Part shown: positions 20,350-28,711 of the stretch, piece by piece
How positions within the stretch are numbered: position 1 is the first letter of the stretch
Layout: every line of letters starts with the position of its first letter
NCBI RefSeq assembly: GCF_030848475.1
Contig: NZ_JAVDDS010000002.1
Location: forward strand, 89,846-153,845
DNA from: Herbivorax alkaliphila
GTDB taxonomy: Bacteria; Bacillota; Clostridia; Acetivibrionales; Acetivibrionaceae
DNA length: 64,000 nt
Direction: 5' to 3'
Position numbers and translations under genes: made by a program
The notes under the pieces: model-generated
What the model was told of the DNA's origin: nothing
What the model saw: only the letters and a program-made list of their open reading frames with translations
Database searches by the model: none

Positions 20350-20624
20350 CAAGAAAAATAGTATATATCTATAAATATTATGAAGATGAAAAAATTTATA
20401 TGTATTGATATGTTTATCTGAAAACGATATATTATTATATAGAAGATAATTTTTGAAAAATGCAATCTGAGTTTTCAAAAGTTATATTAGATTATTTAAA
20501 TTAATAAATGCTGATGACATATCACGACTAAAAACATTATATGTAGAGTAAATGGTTGAATTTATTTATCATTACATTGTATTTAAAAATTGAGATTTCA
20601 GATTTGTAAAGAAGGTGTTAAACG

Positions 20625-21080
20625 TTGGATAGAAATATTAAAGAGGTTTTTTATCTTCTTATAAAATTAGAAGATAACTTTAGTAATTTTTATAAAAATA
20701 TTTCTGTGTTTAGTGGTAAAAATATTTCTAAAATAAAAACAGTTGCGTTGGTTTTATCAAGGGAAGAAAAAGGACATGCTCAATTATATAGGGATTTTTT
20801 GCAAAAATATCAATATCTTAATGAAGTCATAATAGAAGATAGAATATACGAAAAAGCTCGAGATATAGTTAATGAATTTAAAAAAACTCTCCAGTTAGAC
20901 GCATTTAAAAATGAAAAAGAATTAATTGAATTAGCTATTTACTATGAAGAAAAAAATTCTGAAGTGTTAAAATCAATTTTAGAAATTACTCCCGAAAGTA
21001 ATGTTAATTTGATTGAACTACTAACTCTGCTAATCAAAATTGAAGACACGCATGCTGAAAATTTAAAAAAATTTATCTAG
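20625..21080 (+). CDS. Ferritin-like (rubrerythrin-type) helical protein
   Basis: A 151-residue all-helical protein carrying Glu and Glu-x-x-His positions as in diiron ferritin-like domains: LIKLEDNFSNFY (Glu near 15), LSREEKGHAQLY (about 45-56), AIYYEEKNSEVL (about 105-116) and LIKIEDTHAENL (about 136-147). The two halves look like an internal repeat of helix pairs. Rubrerythrin-like proteins in anaerobes act against peroxide or store iron, but there is no rubredoxin domain here, so the reaction is open. TTG 20625 follows GAAGGTG at a good distance. It lies between two decayed direct-repeat copies. Confidence 0.75.
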   Translation: MDRNIKEVFYLLIKLEDNFSNFYKNISVFSGKNISKIKTVALVLSREEKGHAQLYRDFLQKYQYLNEVIIEDRIYEKARDIVNEFKKTLQLDAFKNEKELIELAIYYEEKNSEVLKSILEITPESNVNLIELLTLLIKIEDTHAENLKKFI

Positions 21081-21200
21081 AATTTACTACATAAGCATAA
21101 TGAAGCAACAAAAAATGCCATTTAAATTGTTTCAAAAGTTAATGCTTTTTTATCATTATAAAATAGATGCCAGATTAAAGCTTGACCAAATCATGGAAAG

Positions 21201-21446
21201 TTCAAAAAAATTAAACAATAAAATACAATTTTTAAATATATGAATGGGTCAGGATTTCTGGCAGGACAGGAAACAAGATACCAATGAGTGGATATTTAGG
21301 TGAAATCTGATCAGAGTAAAAGAAGCAATCCTTTCAAGAAGAATGGTATATATCTATAAATATTATGAAGAAGAGAAGATTTATATGTATTGATATTTTT
21401 ATCTGAAAACGTATATTATTATATAGAAGATAATTTTTGAAGGGAT
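21201..21446 (+). repeat. Direct repeat copy B
   Basis: This matches copy A at 20057-20463 in the same order but has an internal deletion of about 150 bases. Its right end runs into the leader of the coiled-coil gene at 21454. Near 20460-20480 copy A carries GCAATCT and GAGTTTTCAAAA, both found inside the start of that coiled-coil gene, so the duplicated segment once extended into it. Confidence 0.75.
21236..21310 (+). pseudogene. Second, shorter Cas6-like C-terminal remnant
   Basis: This frame reads IYEWVRISGRTGNK, IPMSGYLGEI and then stops. It is the counterpart of the first 25 residues of the remnant at 20085 and keeps the tryptophan-Val-Arg-Ile-Ser pattern that better fits the Cas6 family. 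It ends early because of the deletion that removed the rest of the copy. The 373 bases between 21081 and 21453 contain no other gene. Confidence 0.5.
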
Positions 21447-21453
21447 GTTGATT

Positions 21454-21708
21454 ATGGATAATACTGATTTCCAAAAAAAAGTACTTGCTGAGTTTTCAAA
21501 AATGCAATCTAAACTAGAGAAACTTGACACAATTGAAGATACTTTGAATACTTTCAAAAGTCAATTTGAAGAACATGAAGCAAAAAAAGCTAACCGACAC
21601 ATTGAAATAGTTACTGAAATAGATAAATTAAGAAGAGATATTTTGACCATAGAAGGAGTGACTGCTAAAAATTGGAGTGACATAGTGGAGTTAAAAAAAG
21701 CTAAGTAA
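21454..21708 (+). CDS. Small coiled-coil protein
   Basis: An 84-residue soluble, charged protein predicted to form a long coiled coil (heptad pattern in FSKMQSKLEKLDTIEDTL and RHIEIVTEIDKLRRDIL). No family function recognised; similar small coiled-coil proteins are common in clostridial genomes. ATG 21454 is preferred over TTG 21445 because GAAGGGATG lies at the right distance. Its TAA stop codon is formed by the first bases of the MITE-like element at 21706, so the original C-terminus may have been longer. Confidence 0.6.
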   Translation: MDNTDFQKKVLAEFSKMQSKLEKLDTIEDTLNTFKSQFEEHEAKKANRHIEIVTEIDKLRRDILTIEGVTAKNWSDIVELKKAK

Positions 21709-21803
21709 TGGCTAAGAAATAACATCCAATTCTCATCGTCCAAAACTCGTAAAAACATCGGGTTTTTTTGTACTTTAGAATATGAAGTTATTTCTAAGGC
21801 ATT
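21706..21803 (+). mobile_element. MITE-like element, copy 1
   Basis: A 98-bp noncoding element with terminal inverted repeats: TAATGGCTAAGAAATAAC at the left and, as reverse complement, AATGCCTTAGAAATAAC at the right. An inverted copy lies at 39793-39889 with matching interior (AACATCCGATTCTCGTC against AACATCCAATTCTCATC). No transposase is encoded, so it would be moved by an enzyme elsewhere. The GGGTTTTTTT inside may also end transcription of the coiled-coil gene. Confidence 0.7.
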
Positions 21804-21839
21804 CCTAAGTGAGCTTGTTTAGCTAAAGCTAAAAAGGGG

Positions 21840-21868
21840 TTTTAATATTTTTATCAAAATGATATAAT
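21840..21868 (+). promoter_or_regulatory. Probable sigma-A promoter of the SMC operon
   Basis: A perfect TATAAT at 21863-21868 with a weak TTTTAA at 21840-21845 and 17 bases between. It lies 40 bases before the TTG start of the first operon gene and just after the MITE-like element, with no other promoter seen before the four-gene run. Confidence 0.5.
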
Positions 21869-21908
21869 GCTGTTTGTATAAAATAGAAATATTAAAGAGG
21901 GATGTAAC

Positions 21909-23573
21909 TTGATATATGACTTTTTAAAAGACTTTCACAGGCGGGCTGAAATAGTTGCAATAGTGGACTATATAACAACAAGAACTTCTAGAAAATTAAA
22001 ACTTAGAGATTATGGTTTTGACAGTGCAGAGTCAATTAACCTTGTGATGCTTGTACTATGTTTTATTATGGAAAAATCATTGGTAGAAGAGACTTGTACT
22101 AAAGATGATGTGGCAGGGTTTATAAGAAGATTAGACATTGAATATTTTAAAAAGAACATAGATGATGATAGGTATTTTGAAATAGCTGATTTTGTAATAA
22201 AGGACTGTCTTCAAAATAGTGGTATTCCTCACTATTTTAAAACCTATAATTTTGAGACTGATAAAGAAGAAAAAATTAATGTAAAACTTATAGACGATAG
22301 AAGAGTGCCTTTAGGAAATGAAGGCACCTATTCATATTATATGACTCCCCAGGGCTATAAATTTATGTTCAACACTTTAGAAATAGAAGATTCCTTAAAG
22401 GTTTCAATTGAACAGTTTAAATTGAGCCTTTCTATAAAGAAAAGAAATTTTAATGCTGCCAAAAATAATGTGGACAGCCTTTTTAATATAAGCAAAACCC
22501 AAATACAGAGAATAAATTACTTTATAAAAAAAGTTAAAGAAGATATTAGTAGCACTGGTACTGAAGAATATGAAAAAATATATAATGCTACTTTTTCATC
22601 TATTGATGAACAAAAGGAAGGCTATGACAACTTGTATGAATTAATAGGTAAAGTAGAAAATTCAATTTTAGAAAGTGACTATACAAGAATAGATAAAGAG
22701 ACTTTAGAAAAAGAAATTGAAAACATATCGTATATCAAGGGGAAGCTTAAATTTATTATAAGCGAGCAGGCAAACCTTCTTTTAAAACAGCAGGAACTTC
22801 AAAAAATATATAATGAAGCAGTTGATAATATACTTTATATTGGTTTTGAAAACAGGCTGAATTTTGAGGAAACTGTAACAAAGAAAATGGAAAAGAACCC
22901 CCAGCTGGCATATCCTCTTATTAAGCTTTTAAGACCTCTATTTAAACCTGACTTAAATAAAATGTTTAATTTAAGCAAAGTGTTAAAAGAACAGAGAATA
23001 GCAGGAGGGGAAGCTGAGACTGAGGGAAGTAATATACTCATGTCTAACAAATATTTTGTTAGAGGTGAAAGTGAAAAGGATATAATGATTAGAAAAGCAA
23101 ATAAAATGTATCTCAATATATTTGAGACAATATGCCAGAGGGCTTTAGAGAGTTCTAAAAAAGAGATACTTTTGTCAAATCTTATTTCTGATTCTAAAGA
23201 TGAATATAGTAAGTTTGTACCTGATATAAAAGTTTTAACAAATGTACTTATTAAACTTAGCAGCATTAAGGAAGTGGATTTTTCAAAAATAAGTGCTCAA
23301 AGTGCAAAGACTGTATTTAATCCTTCAGAGGCATTTGACGTAAAATACTGTGTTGTTAGCTTGTTAGACAAAGACAAAAGTTTTAATAAAATATCTAAAT
23401 TAAAAATTCTTCTATCAAGAAATAATAAGGTGTTTATACCTGAAAAGTCCATAGACGAAAGTGAACATGAAGGTTTTGAAGAGGAGCAAGACACAGTAAA
23501 TTCTAGCTTTGAAAAAGTAGCTGGGCTAAATTGTCCTGATATATTGTTTAAAATTGAGGTGAGTGAAATTTGA
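21909..23573 (+). CDS. Kleisin-like subunit of an SMC complex (JetA/MksF-like)
   Basis: A 554-residue protein with an N-terminal winged-helix-like segment (about 1-110), a long helical middle (about 160-330) and a C-terminal globular part (about 380-554). This layout, plus its place as first gene before a small winged-helix protein and an SMC ATPase, fits the kleisin of Wadjet (JetA) or MksF complexes, which bridges the two heads of an SMC dimer. It acts in the cytoplasm on DNA. TTG 21909 has AGAGGG upstream. Its stop overlaps the next start by four bases, which suggests translational coupling and fixed stoichiometry. Family placement is by context and architecture and is not certain at sequence level. 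Confidence 0.72.
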   Translation: MIYDFLKDFHRRAEIVAIVDYITTRTSRKLKLRDYGFDSAESINLVMLVLCFIMEKSLVEETCTKDDVAGFIRRLDIEYFKKNIDDDRYFEIADFVIKDCLQNSGIPHYFKTYNFETDKEEKINVKLIDDRRVPLGNEGTYSYYMTPQGYKFMFNTLEIEDSLKVSIEQFKLSLSIKKRNFNAAKNNVDSLFNISKTQIQRINYFIKKVKEDISSTGTEEYEKIYNATFSSIDEQKEGYDNLYELIGKVENSILESDYTRIDKETLEKEIENISYIKGKLKFIISEQANLLLKQQELQKIYNEAVDNILYIGFENRLNFEETVTKKMEKNPQLAYPLIKLLRPLFKPDLNKMFNLSKVLKEQRIAGGEAETEGSNILMSNKYFVRGESEKDIMIRKANKMYLNIFETICQRALESSKKEILLSNLISDSKDEYSKFVPDIKVLTNVLIKLSSIKEVDFSKISAQSAKTVFNPSEAFDVKYCVVSLLDKDKSFNKISKLKILLSRNNKVFIPEKSIDESEHEGFEEEQDTVNSSFEKVAGLNCPDILFKIEVSEI

Positions 23574-24256
23574 ATGAGATAAACTTGCAAAAGGCAATGA
23601 GAATTTATTATTTTCTATTAAAAGAGGGAGAGCTTACTTTTGACAACAATAAAGAATTGTATTTAGATTACTCTGACAGTGAAGTGAGAGACATTTTAGA
23701 GATTTTAGCAAAAGAGAGTAATGTTTTAATAGAAAAATATAATCAGGTAGTGTACCTTATTCCAAATGAAGATAATGATGTTTTAGGCATCAAAGATATG
23801 GATTTGCAGAAAGTTTTAAGTTATGATGCCCGTAAAATTGACTTTTATTTATCACAGTATATAATAATAGTTATTATAACGGTTTTTTATAGTGGGAAAG
23901 GAAGTTTTGTAAAATCAAGGGATTTCATAAGAGTAGGTGAGCTTGAAGAAATTATTACATCAAGGCTTGAATATGCAAATTCTAAAAAGGATATAGAAAG
24001 TGAGCAACAGGAGGCTGCATTTAATATAACCGGAATGTATGAGCATTGGAGTGCTCTTCAAATAGACGAAGAGGGCAAGAGGAAAACCAAGTATGGATAT
24101 ATAAGAAGTGTTTGTACATTTTTAGCAAAGCATGGACTTTTAATTTTCGACACAGTGGAGGAAGATATTAGGCCTTCTGCTAAATTTACAAACTTTATGA
24201 CGTATAACTTTTTAGATAATTCAAGACTGGAAATTATAGAAGAAATTCTAGGATAA
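23570..24256 (+). CDS. DUF6063-like KITE/JetB-type small subunit
   Basis: A 228-residue protein with tandem winged-helix-like segments (about 1-80, and 150-228 around YGYIRSVCTFLAKHGLLIF). Small proteins with two winged helices (KITE; JetB, MksE, MukE) bind the kleisin of SMC complexes. The TTG start overlaps the preceding TGA (TTGA), with GAGGTG about 8 bases upstream, so it is coupled to the kleisin-like gene. The SMC gene begins 57 bases later. Assignment to DUF6063 is from memory of the family pattern. Confidence 0.7.
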   Translation: MNEINLQKAMRIYYFLLKEGELTFDNNKELYLDYSDSEVRDILEILAKESNVLIEKYNQVVYLIPNEDNDVLGIKDMDLQKVLSYDARKIDFYLSQYIIIVIITVFYSGKGSFVKSRDFIRVGELEEIITSRLEYANSKKDIESEQQEAAFNITGMYEHWSALQIDEEGKRKTKYGYIRSVCTFLAKHGLLIFDTVEEDIRPSAKFTNFMTYNFLDNSRLEIIEEILG

Positions 24257-24313
24257 AACCTGATTTTGAAGGTAAGTAGTTATTATTTGTAAACTAGAAA
24301 TGAGGAGTTTGAG

Positions 24314-27300
24314 ATGGCTAAGATAGGAAAAATAAGAATTATAAATTTCACATACAATGACAATCGTCATATTTATGATGAGACATTTGATTTCTATAAT
24401 GGAGAAAATACCTTGCTAAACCTTCAAAATGGTGGGGGTAAGACGGTATTAGTGCAGATGATGCTCCAGCCCATAGTACCAAAGCAAAAGCTTAAGGACA
24501 GGCCACTTAAAAATTATTTTAAAAATTCTAAAGCGCCTGTGTATATAATGATTGAGTGGATTTTAGACGGCAGTTCTAAAAGAGTTATGACAGGCATTGG
24601 AATTAAGAAAATAATAAGTCAAAGAGAGGGTACAGATAAAGAAAATATCAAAGTCATTACCTTTATTTCGGAGTATGAAAAAGAAAGTGATTTTGATATA
24701 AATAACATTGAACTTTTACAAGAAGAGAGAGGTATTGTAAAGTTAATTGACTTTGAGAAGGTTATAAGAGATTTATCTAACGCAGAAAAAGAAGGGGAAA
24801 ATGTATGGCTGTTTAGATGGAATTTACCAGATGACAAAAAAGAGTATTCAAAAAGACTCTTATCATATAAGATTAATCAGTCAGAATGGAAAAACCTTAT
24901 GGTAAAAATTAATGAGTCAGAGGCAGGTCTAACTTCTTTTTTCAATGATTGTAAAACTACAAGTTCTTTAATTAAAAAGTGGTTTATACCTACAATAGAA
25001 GAGCAGCTTAATAGAAATGGAAACTCTATAGAAAACATAAAAGAGCTTATAAAAAATCATGCAGAACAAATTGTGAAAAATGAAAGTATGATAAGGGAAA
25101 GAGAAATTTTTGAAAGCTTTAAGGAAAAGTCATCTAATCTTTTAGAAAAACTTAAAGAGTATAAAGATATAATGGACAGGCTTGAAGACAACAAGTACCA
25201 GCTTGGAAATGCTTATATATTTGTAAATCAGAGCATTAAAGAGTTTCATGTAAAAAGAGAAGAGCTTTTAGAGAGTATAAAAAATATAGAAGAGCATATA
25301 AAAGAACTTGAATACCAAAAGATTTCTTTAGAGTATCATAAAATAGAAGGGTTTTTAAAGGAATTAAAAGATGATTTAGAGGGTTTTGATATTGAGATAG
25401 ATAATCTAAAAAAACAGATGGACGATTTGGAGTACAAAAGAAAACAGCTTTTATGTGTTAAAGTTGATGGTGAACTTAAAAATATAAATAAAAAGATAGC
25501 AAAGTTTGAGACAGAGCTCCAAAAAGAAAATCTTCAGCAAGAGGATGTTAAAAATATTATTGAGGATATTGAATACTCACTAAAAGAAAAGTACAGAGAA
25601 AAGATTGTCAATTTAGAAAATACAATTGGTGAGGGCAAAAAAGAGCTATCCTTTGAAAGAGACAAATTATTAGAAAACAATAAAGAAAAAGAGCAGATTA
25701 ATAAAAAAATATCTTCTTTAAATGACTATATTATAAGTGTCAGGGGAAGAATTGCTCATTTTAATGAAAAGGAAGCTTCATTAAAAGAAGCATATCCTGA
25801 TTTTGATGTTGGCAAAAATATTGAGAATGGTCAGTATACAGATTATAGTTTAGAAGCTGTTAGAAAAGGCCTTTTAGAGGAAGAAGAAAACATAGAAGAG
25901 AAAATACTTTGTGAAAAAGAAAAACAGGTTAAAATTAGAGAAAAGACAGAAGAGCTAGAAAAAGAGTTTAAAAAACTAAAGGACAAAGAGCCAGAACTTT
26001 TAATTGAAAAAAATAAAAAACAGTCAGAATACAGCCTTTTTGAAGATGAGAAAAAAGTTATTGAAAAAATAATAAAATCCTGTGAATTAGGAGAAGAATG
26101 CTTATTTGACAGAGAAAAAATCTTACTTTCTCTAAATATGGAAAGAGAAAAGTATCAAAAGCTGGTAAATGACAAAAATCTTGAAAACTCAATATATAAA
26201 AAGCAGCTAAATCTTTATCAGTCTGGAAAGGTTTTTGAGTTTTCAGAGGAATTAAAAAAGATATTTGAAGACAAAAATATCTTTGTAGAGTTTGGATACG
26301 AGTGGCTTAGAGATATTAAAGATAATAAAAATAAAAAATTAAAGCTTGTAAAAGATAATCCCTTTTTGCCATATGCTATTATTGTGTCAAAAAAGGATAT
26401 TGAAATGATTAAAGAAATAGAATTTAAAACATCTCTTTCTTCTGTAATACCAATTATTGAAAGGGAAAAACTTGAGATTGAACTTAATGTAGAGTCAAGA
26501 AATAATTATCACTCTATAGACGGGGTTGATTTTATAATTCCCTTTGATGACAGAACTTTAAATAAGAAATATTTAAATGAAATTTGTGATGATATTTTAT
26601 TTAAGATAGAAAAAAATAATGAAATATTAAAAAATGCTGGGGAAGCTTTGAAAAATATAGAAATTAATATTTTAAAAACGGAGAATTTTTCATATACAGA
26701 AGCAGGCGTAAAAAGACTTTGTGATGATATAGAATCAATTACAAAAAACATAGATGAAATTAAAGCTAAAATTGAGGTTTTAGAAGATGAATTTATTTCA
26801 CTAAATAAACAAAAAGAAGGCTTTCAGGTTTTAAGTTCTGAACTTGAGAGAGAAAAGAGTGAATTTTTAAGAAAGAAACAGGATATTTTTAGATTTTTAG
26901 AAAATTGTCAGAGTTATTCTAATGACTTAAAAGAAAAAAGTGAAAAGGAAGATGACTTAAGAGAGATTAAAACTTCTCTTGATACATTAGAGAGAGAAAT
27001 TATAAAATCAAATGAGAAGATAAATGATAAAGATATGAAAATAAGTAATATGTCAGGTGAATTAGAAAAAGAGAAACTGGAATATCAAAAGTACAGTCAT
27101 GTACAAAAGGGCAAGTTTATTGATGAGAGCATAGAGACATTAGAATCTAAGCTGAGTGCATACACATCTAAAATAAGCGGAAAGATACAAAATCTTAAAG
27201 ATATATTAGAGGATTATAGAATACAAAGGGATGAAAAGCAAAAAACTATTTTAAATCTTAAAATTGAAGAACATTTGTACAAAGGAATGGAATTTAGTCA

Positions 27301-28693
27301 GTTTGAGTATGAGAAAGTGGAGAGGGAAGCTGAAAAGGTAAACAAAAGCTTAAATTCTCTAATGGAAAAGAAAAATGATATTAAGTTTAAGATTGCAGAG
27401 AGAAATTCAGATTTAAAATATATTAAGAGAAATATAGAAGAAAAATGCGGATATAATGAGCCAAAAGATAAGGAATATATAAGAGAAATGGATTTTGAGC
27501 ATGAGAAAAAAATGTACAGAAAAAAATTAAAAGAGCTTGAAAAGAATATATCTCTTTTAAAGGCTGATGAAAATAACCTTCAAAAAGTAAGATTTGGTCT
27601 TGAAGAGTACAGTATATTTGCAAATAAGGTTGAAGAACACCGAGTTATTGAAGGTGACATTAATTCTTATGTTTTAAATCTTATTAGAGATTTTAAAAGA
27701 ACTACTGAACTTACTGTGGACATGAAAAATCTTCTCACTACTTTGTATAATGATTTAGAAGGTGAATTTACTATAAAAGCTGAAATGTTTAAAAATTTAT
27801 TTAGTTCAATATTAGATGGTGAAAGAAGATACAAGCCAGTTCACTCACTAAATGCATTAGAAAGAGTTTATTTGCAGATTGATAGAAAAATCCAGCAACA
27901 TGCAATAGACTTAGGGAAAATCGACAGCATGGAAACTTGTATTATAGATAATACATTGAGCTATTTAAAGAATGTATATGATGAGATGAAAGACATTGAC
28001 AAAAATTCGACCATTGATATTGAGGGTAGACGAAGTAAGATGCTCATTATAACACTTCCTGAAAAGGATGAACTAGAAACTCTGTCGTTAAAGGAATATT
28101 TAAAGCATACAATTATGAATTGTGTAGAGCTTTGCAAAGAGGGAAAAGCTATGGATGGGCTTTTAACAAATGAAATAAGCACATACCACCTCTTTGACAG
28201 ATTTGTTTCCATTAATAAAATTGGAATTACGCTTATAAAAATTGAGCCTAACAGGTTAAAGAAAAAGACATGGAGACAGGTTATTGAAGAAAATTCAGGA
28301 GGGGAGCTATTTGTAAGTGCTTTTGTTGTATTTATTTCTCTTTTGACTTACATGAGAGGAGAAAATCTCTTAGGTGCTAATTTAGAAAGCAAGGTGCTTA
28401 TAATGGACAATCCTTTTGGACCTTTGACCTCAGAGCATCTTTTAAAGCCGTTGTTTGAAATTGCAAAAAAGTATAATACTCAGTTTATATGTCTTAGTGA
28501 CTTAAAGGAACAGACGGTTATTGACAGGTTCAACCTTATTTATTCACTCAATATAGAGCGTGAAGTTGGAAGAGAAGACGAGTATATTGAGATAAAAACA
28601 ATAAAGAAAGATGTTGTTGAAGAAGATGATGAAGTGTTGTCTGCTTCTATGTTTAAGATTGAAGATAAGTCCAGGTTTGAACTGGCCAATTAA
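24314..28693 (+). CDS. SMC/MukB/JetC-like ATPase, 1459 residues
   Basis: The protein has a split ABC-type head, two long coiled coils (about 265-590 and 780-1170) and a globular hinge-like centre (about 640-750), the hallmark of SMC/MukB/Rad50 proteins that move or hold DNA loops. The N-terminal head has the P-loop NGGGKT (39-44). The C-terminal head has the signature NSGGE (about 1325) and Walker B VLIMDNPFGP (about 1360), where the usual catalytic Glu after Asp is Asn. It is longer than typical JetC. ATG 24314 follows GAGGAG. It probably assembles with the two genes before it and works with the SNF2 helicase starting 18 bases after it. Plasmid restriction or chromosome organisation is the likely role. 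Confidence 0.85.
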   Translation: MAKIGKIRIINFTYNDNRHIYDETFDFYNGENTLLNLQNGGGKTVLVQMMLQPIVPKQKLKDRPLKNYFKNSKAPVYIMIEWILDGSSKRVMTGIGIKKIISQREGTDKENIKVITFISEYEKESDFDINNIELLQEERGIVKLIDFEKVIRDLSNAEKEGENVWLFRWNLPDDKKEYSKRLLSYKINQSEWKNLMVKINESEAGLTSFFNDCKTTSSLIKKWFIPTIEEQLNRNGNSIENIKELIKNHAEQIVKNESMIREREIFESFKEKSSNLLEKLKEYKDIMDRLEDNKYQLGNAYIFVNQSIKEFHVKREELLESIKNIEEHIKELEYQKISLEYHKIEGFLKELKDDLEGFDIEIDNLKKQMDDLEYKRKQLLCVKVDGELKNINKKIAKFETELQKENLQQEDVKNIIEDIEYSLKEKYREKIVNLENTIGEGKKELSFERDKLLENNKEKEQINKKISSLNDYIISVRGRIAHFNEKEASLKEAYPDFDVGKNIENGQYTDYSLEAVRKGLLEEEENIEEKILCEKEKQVKIREKTEELEKEFKKLKDKEPELLIEKNKKQSEYSLFEDEKKVIEKIIKSCELGEECLFDREKILLSLNMEREKYQKLVNDKNLENSIYKKQLNLYQSGKVFEFSEELKKIFEDKNIFVEFGYEWLRDIKDNKNKKLKLVKDNPFLPYAIIVSKKDIEMIKEIEFKTSLSSVIPIIEREKLEIELNVESRNNYHSIDGVDFIIPFDDRTLNKKYLNEICDDILFKIEKNNEILKNAGEALKNIEINILKTENFSYTEAGVKRLCDDIESITKNIDEIKAKIEVLEDEFISLNKQKEGFQVLSSELEREKSEFLRKKQDIFRFLENCQSYSNDLKEKSEKEDDLREIKTSLDTLEREIIKSNEKINDKDMKISNMSGELEKEKLEYQKYSHVQKGKFIDESIETLESKLSAYTSKISGKIQNLKDILEDYRIQRDEKQKTILNLKIEEHLYKGMEFSQFEYEKVEREAEKVNKSLNSLMEKKNDIKFKIAERNSDLKYIKRNIEEKCGYNEPKDKEYIREMDFEHEKKMYRKKLKELEKNISLLKADENNLQKVRFGLEEYSIFANKVEEHRVIEGDINSYVLNLIRDFKRTTELTVDMKNLLTTLYNDLEGEFTIKAEMFKNLFSSILDGERRYKPVHSLNALERVYLQIDRKIQQHAIDLGKIDSMETCIIDNTLSYLKNVYDEMKDIDKNSTIDIEGRRSKMLIITLPEKDELETLSLKEYLKHTIMNCVELCKEGKAMDGLLTNEISTYHLFDRFVSINKIGITLIKIEPNRLKKKTWRQVIEENSGGELFVSAFVVFISLLTYMRGENLLGANLESKVLIMDNPFGPLTSEHLLKPLFEIAKKYNTQFICLSDLKEQTVIDRFNLIYSLNIEREVGREDEYIEIKTIKKDVVEEDDEVLSASMFKIEDKSRFELAN

Positions 28694-28711
28694 AAATTTT
28701 GTGGTGGTAAT

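Larger units (their letters stand above)
20057..20463 (+). repeat. Direct repeat copy A (second copy 21201-21446)
   Basis: Copy A and copy B share, in order, TTAAACAATAAAA, the GGACAGGAAACAAGATA segment of a Cas6-like reading frame, AGCAATC..TTTCAAGAA, and a long stretch from TATATATCTATAAATATTATG to GAAGATAATTTTTGA. Copy A keeps about 150 bases of the reading frame that copy B has lost. The small ferritin-like gene lies between the copies, so a segment was duplicated around it and then both copies decayed. Confidence 0.75.
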
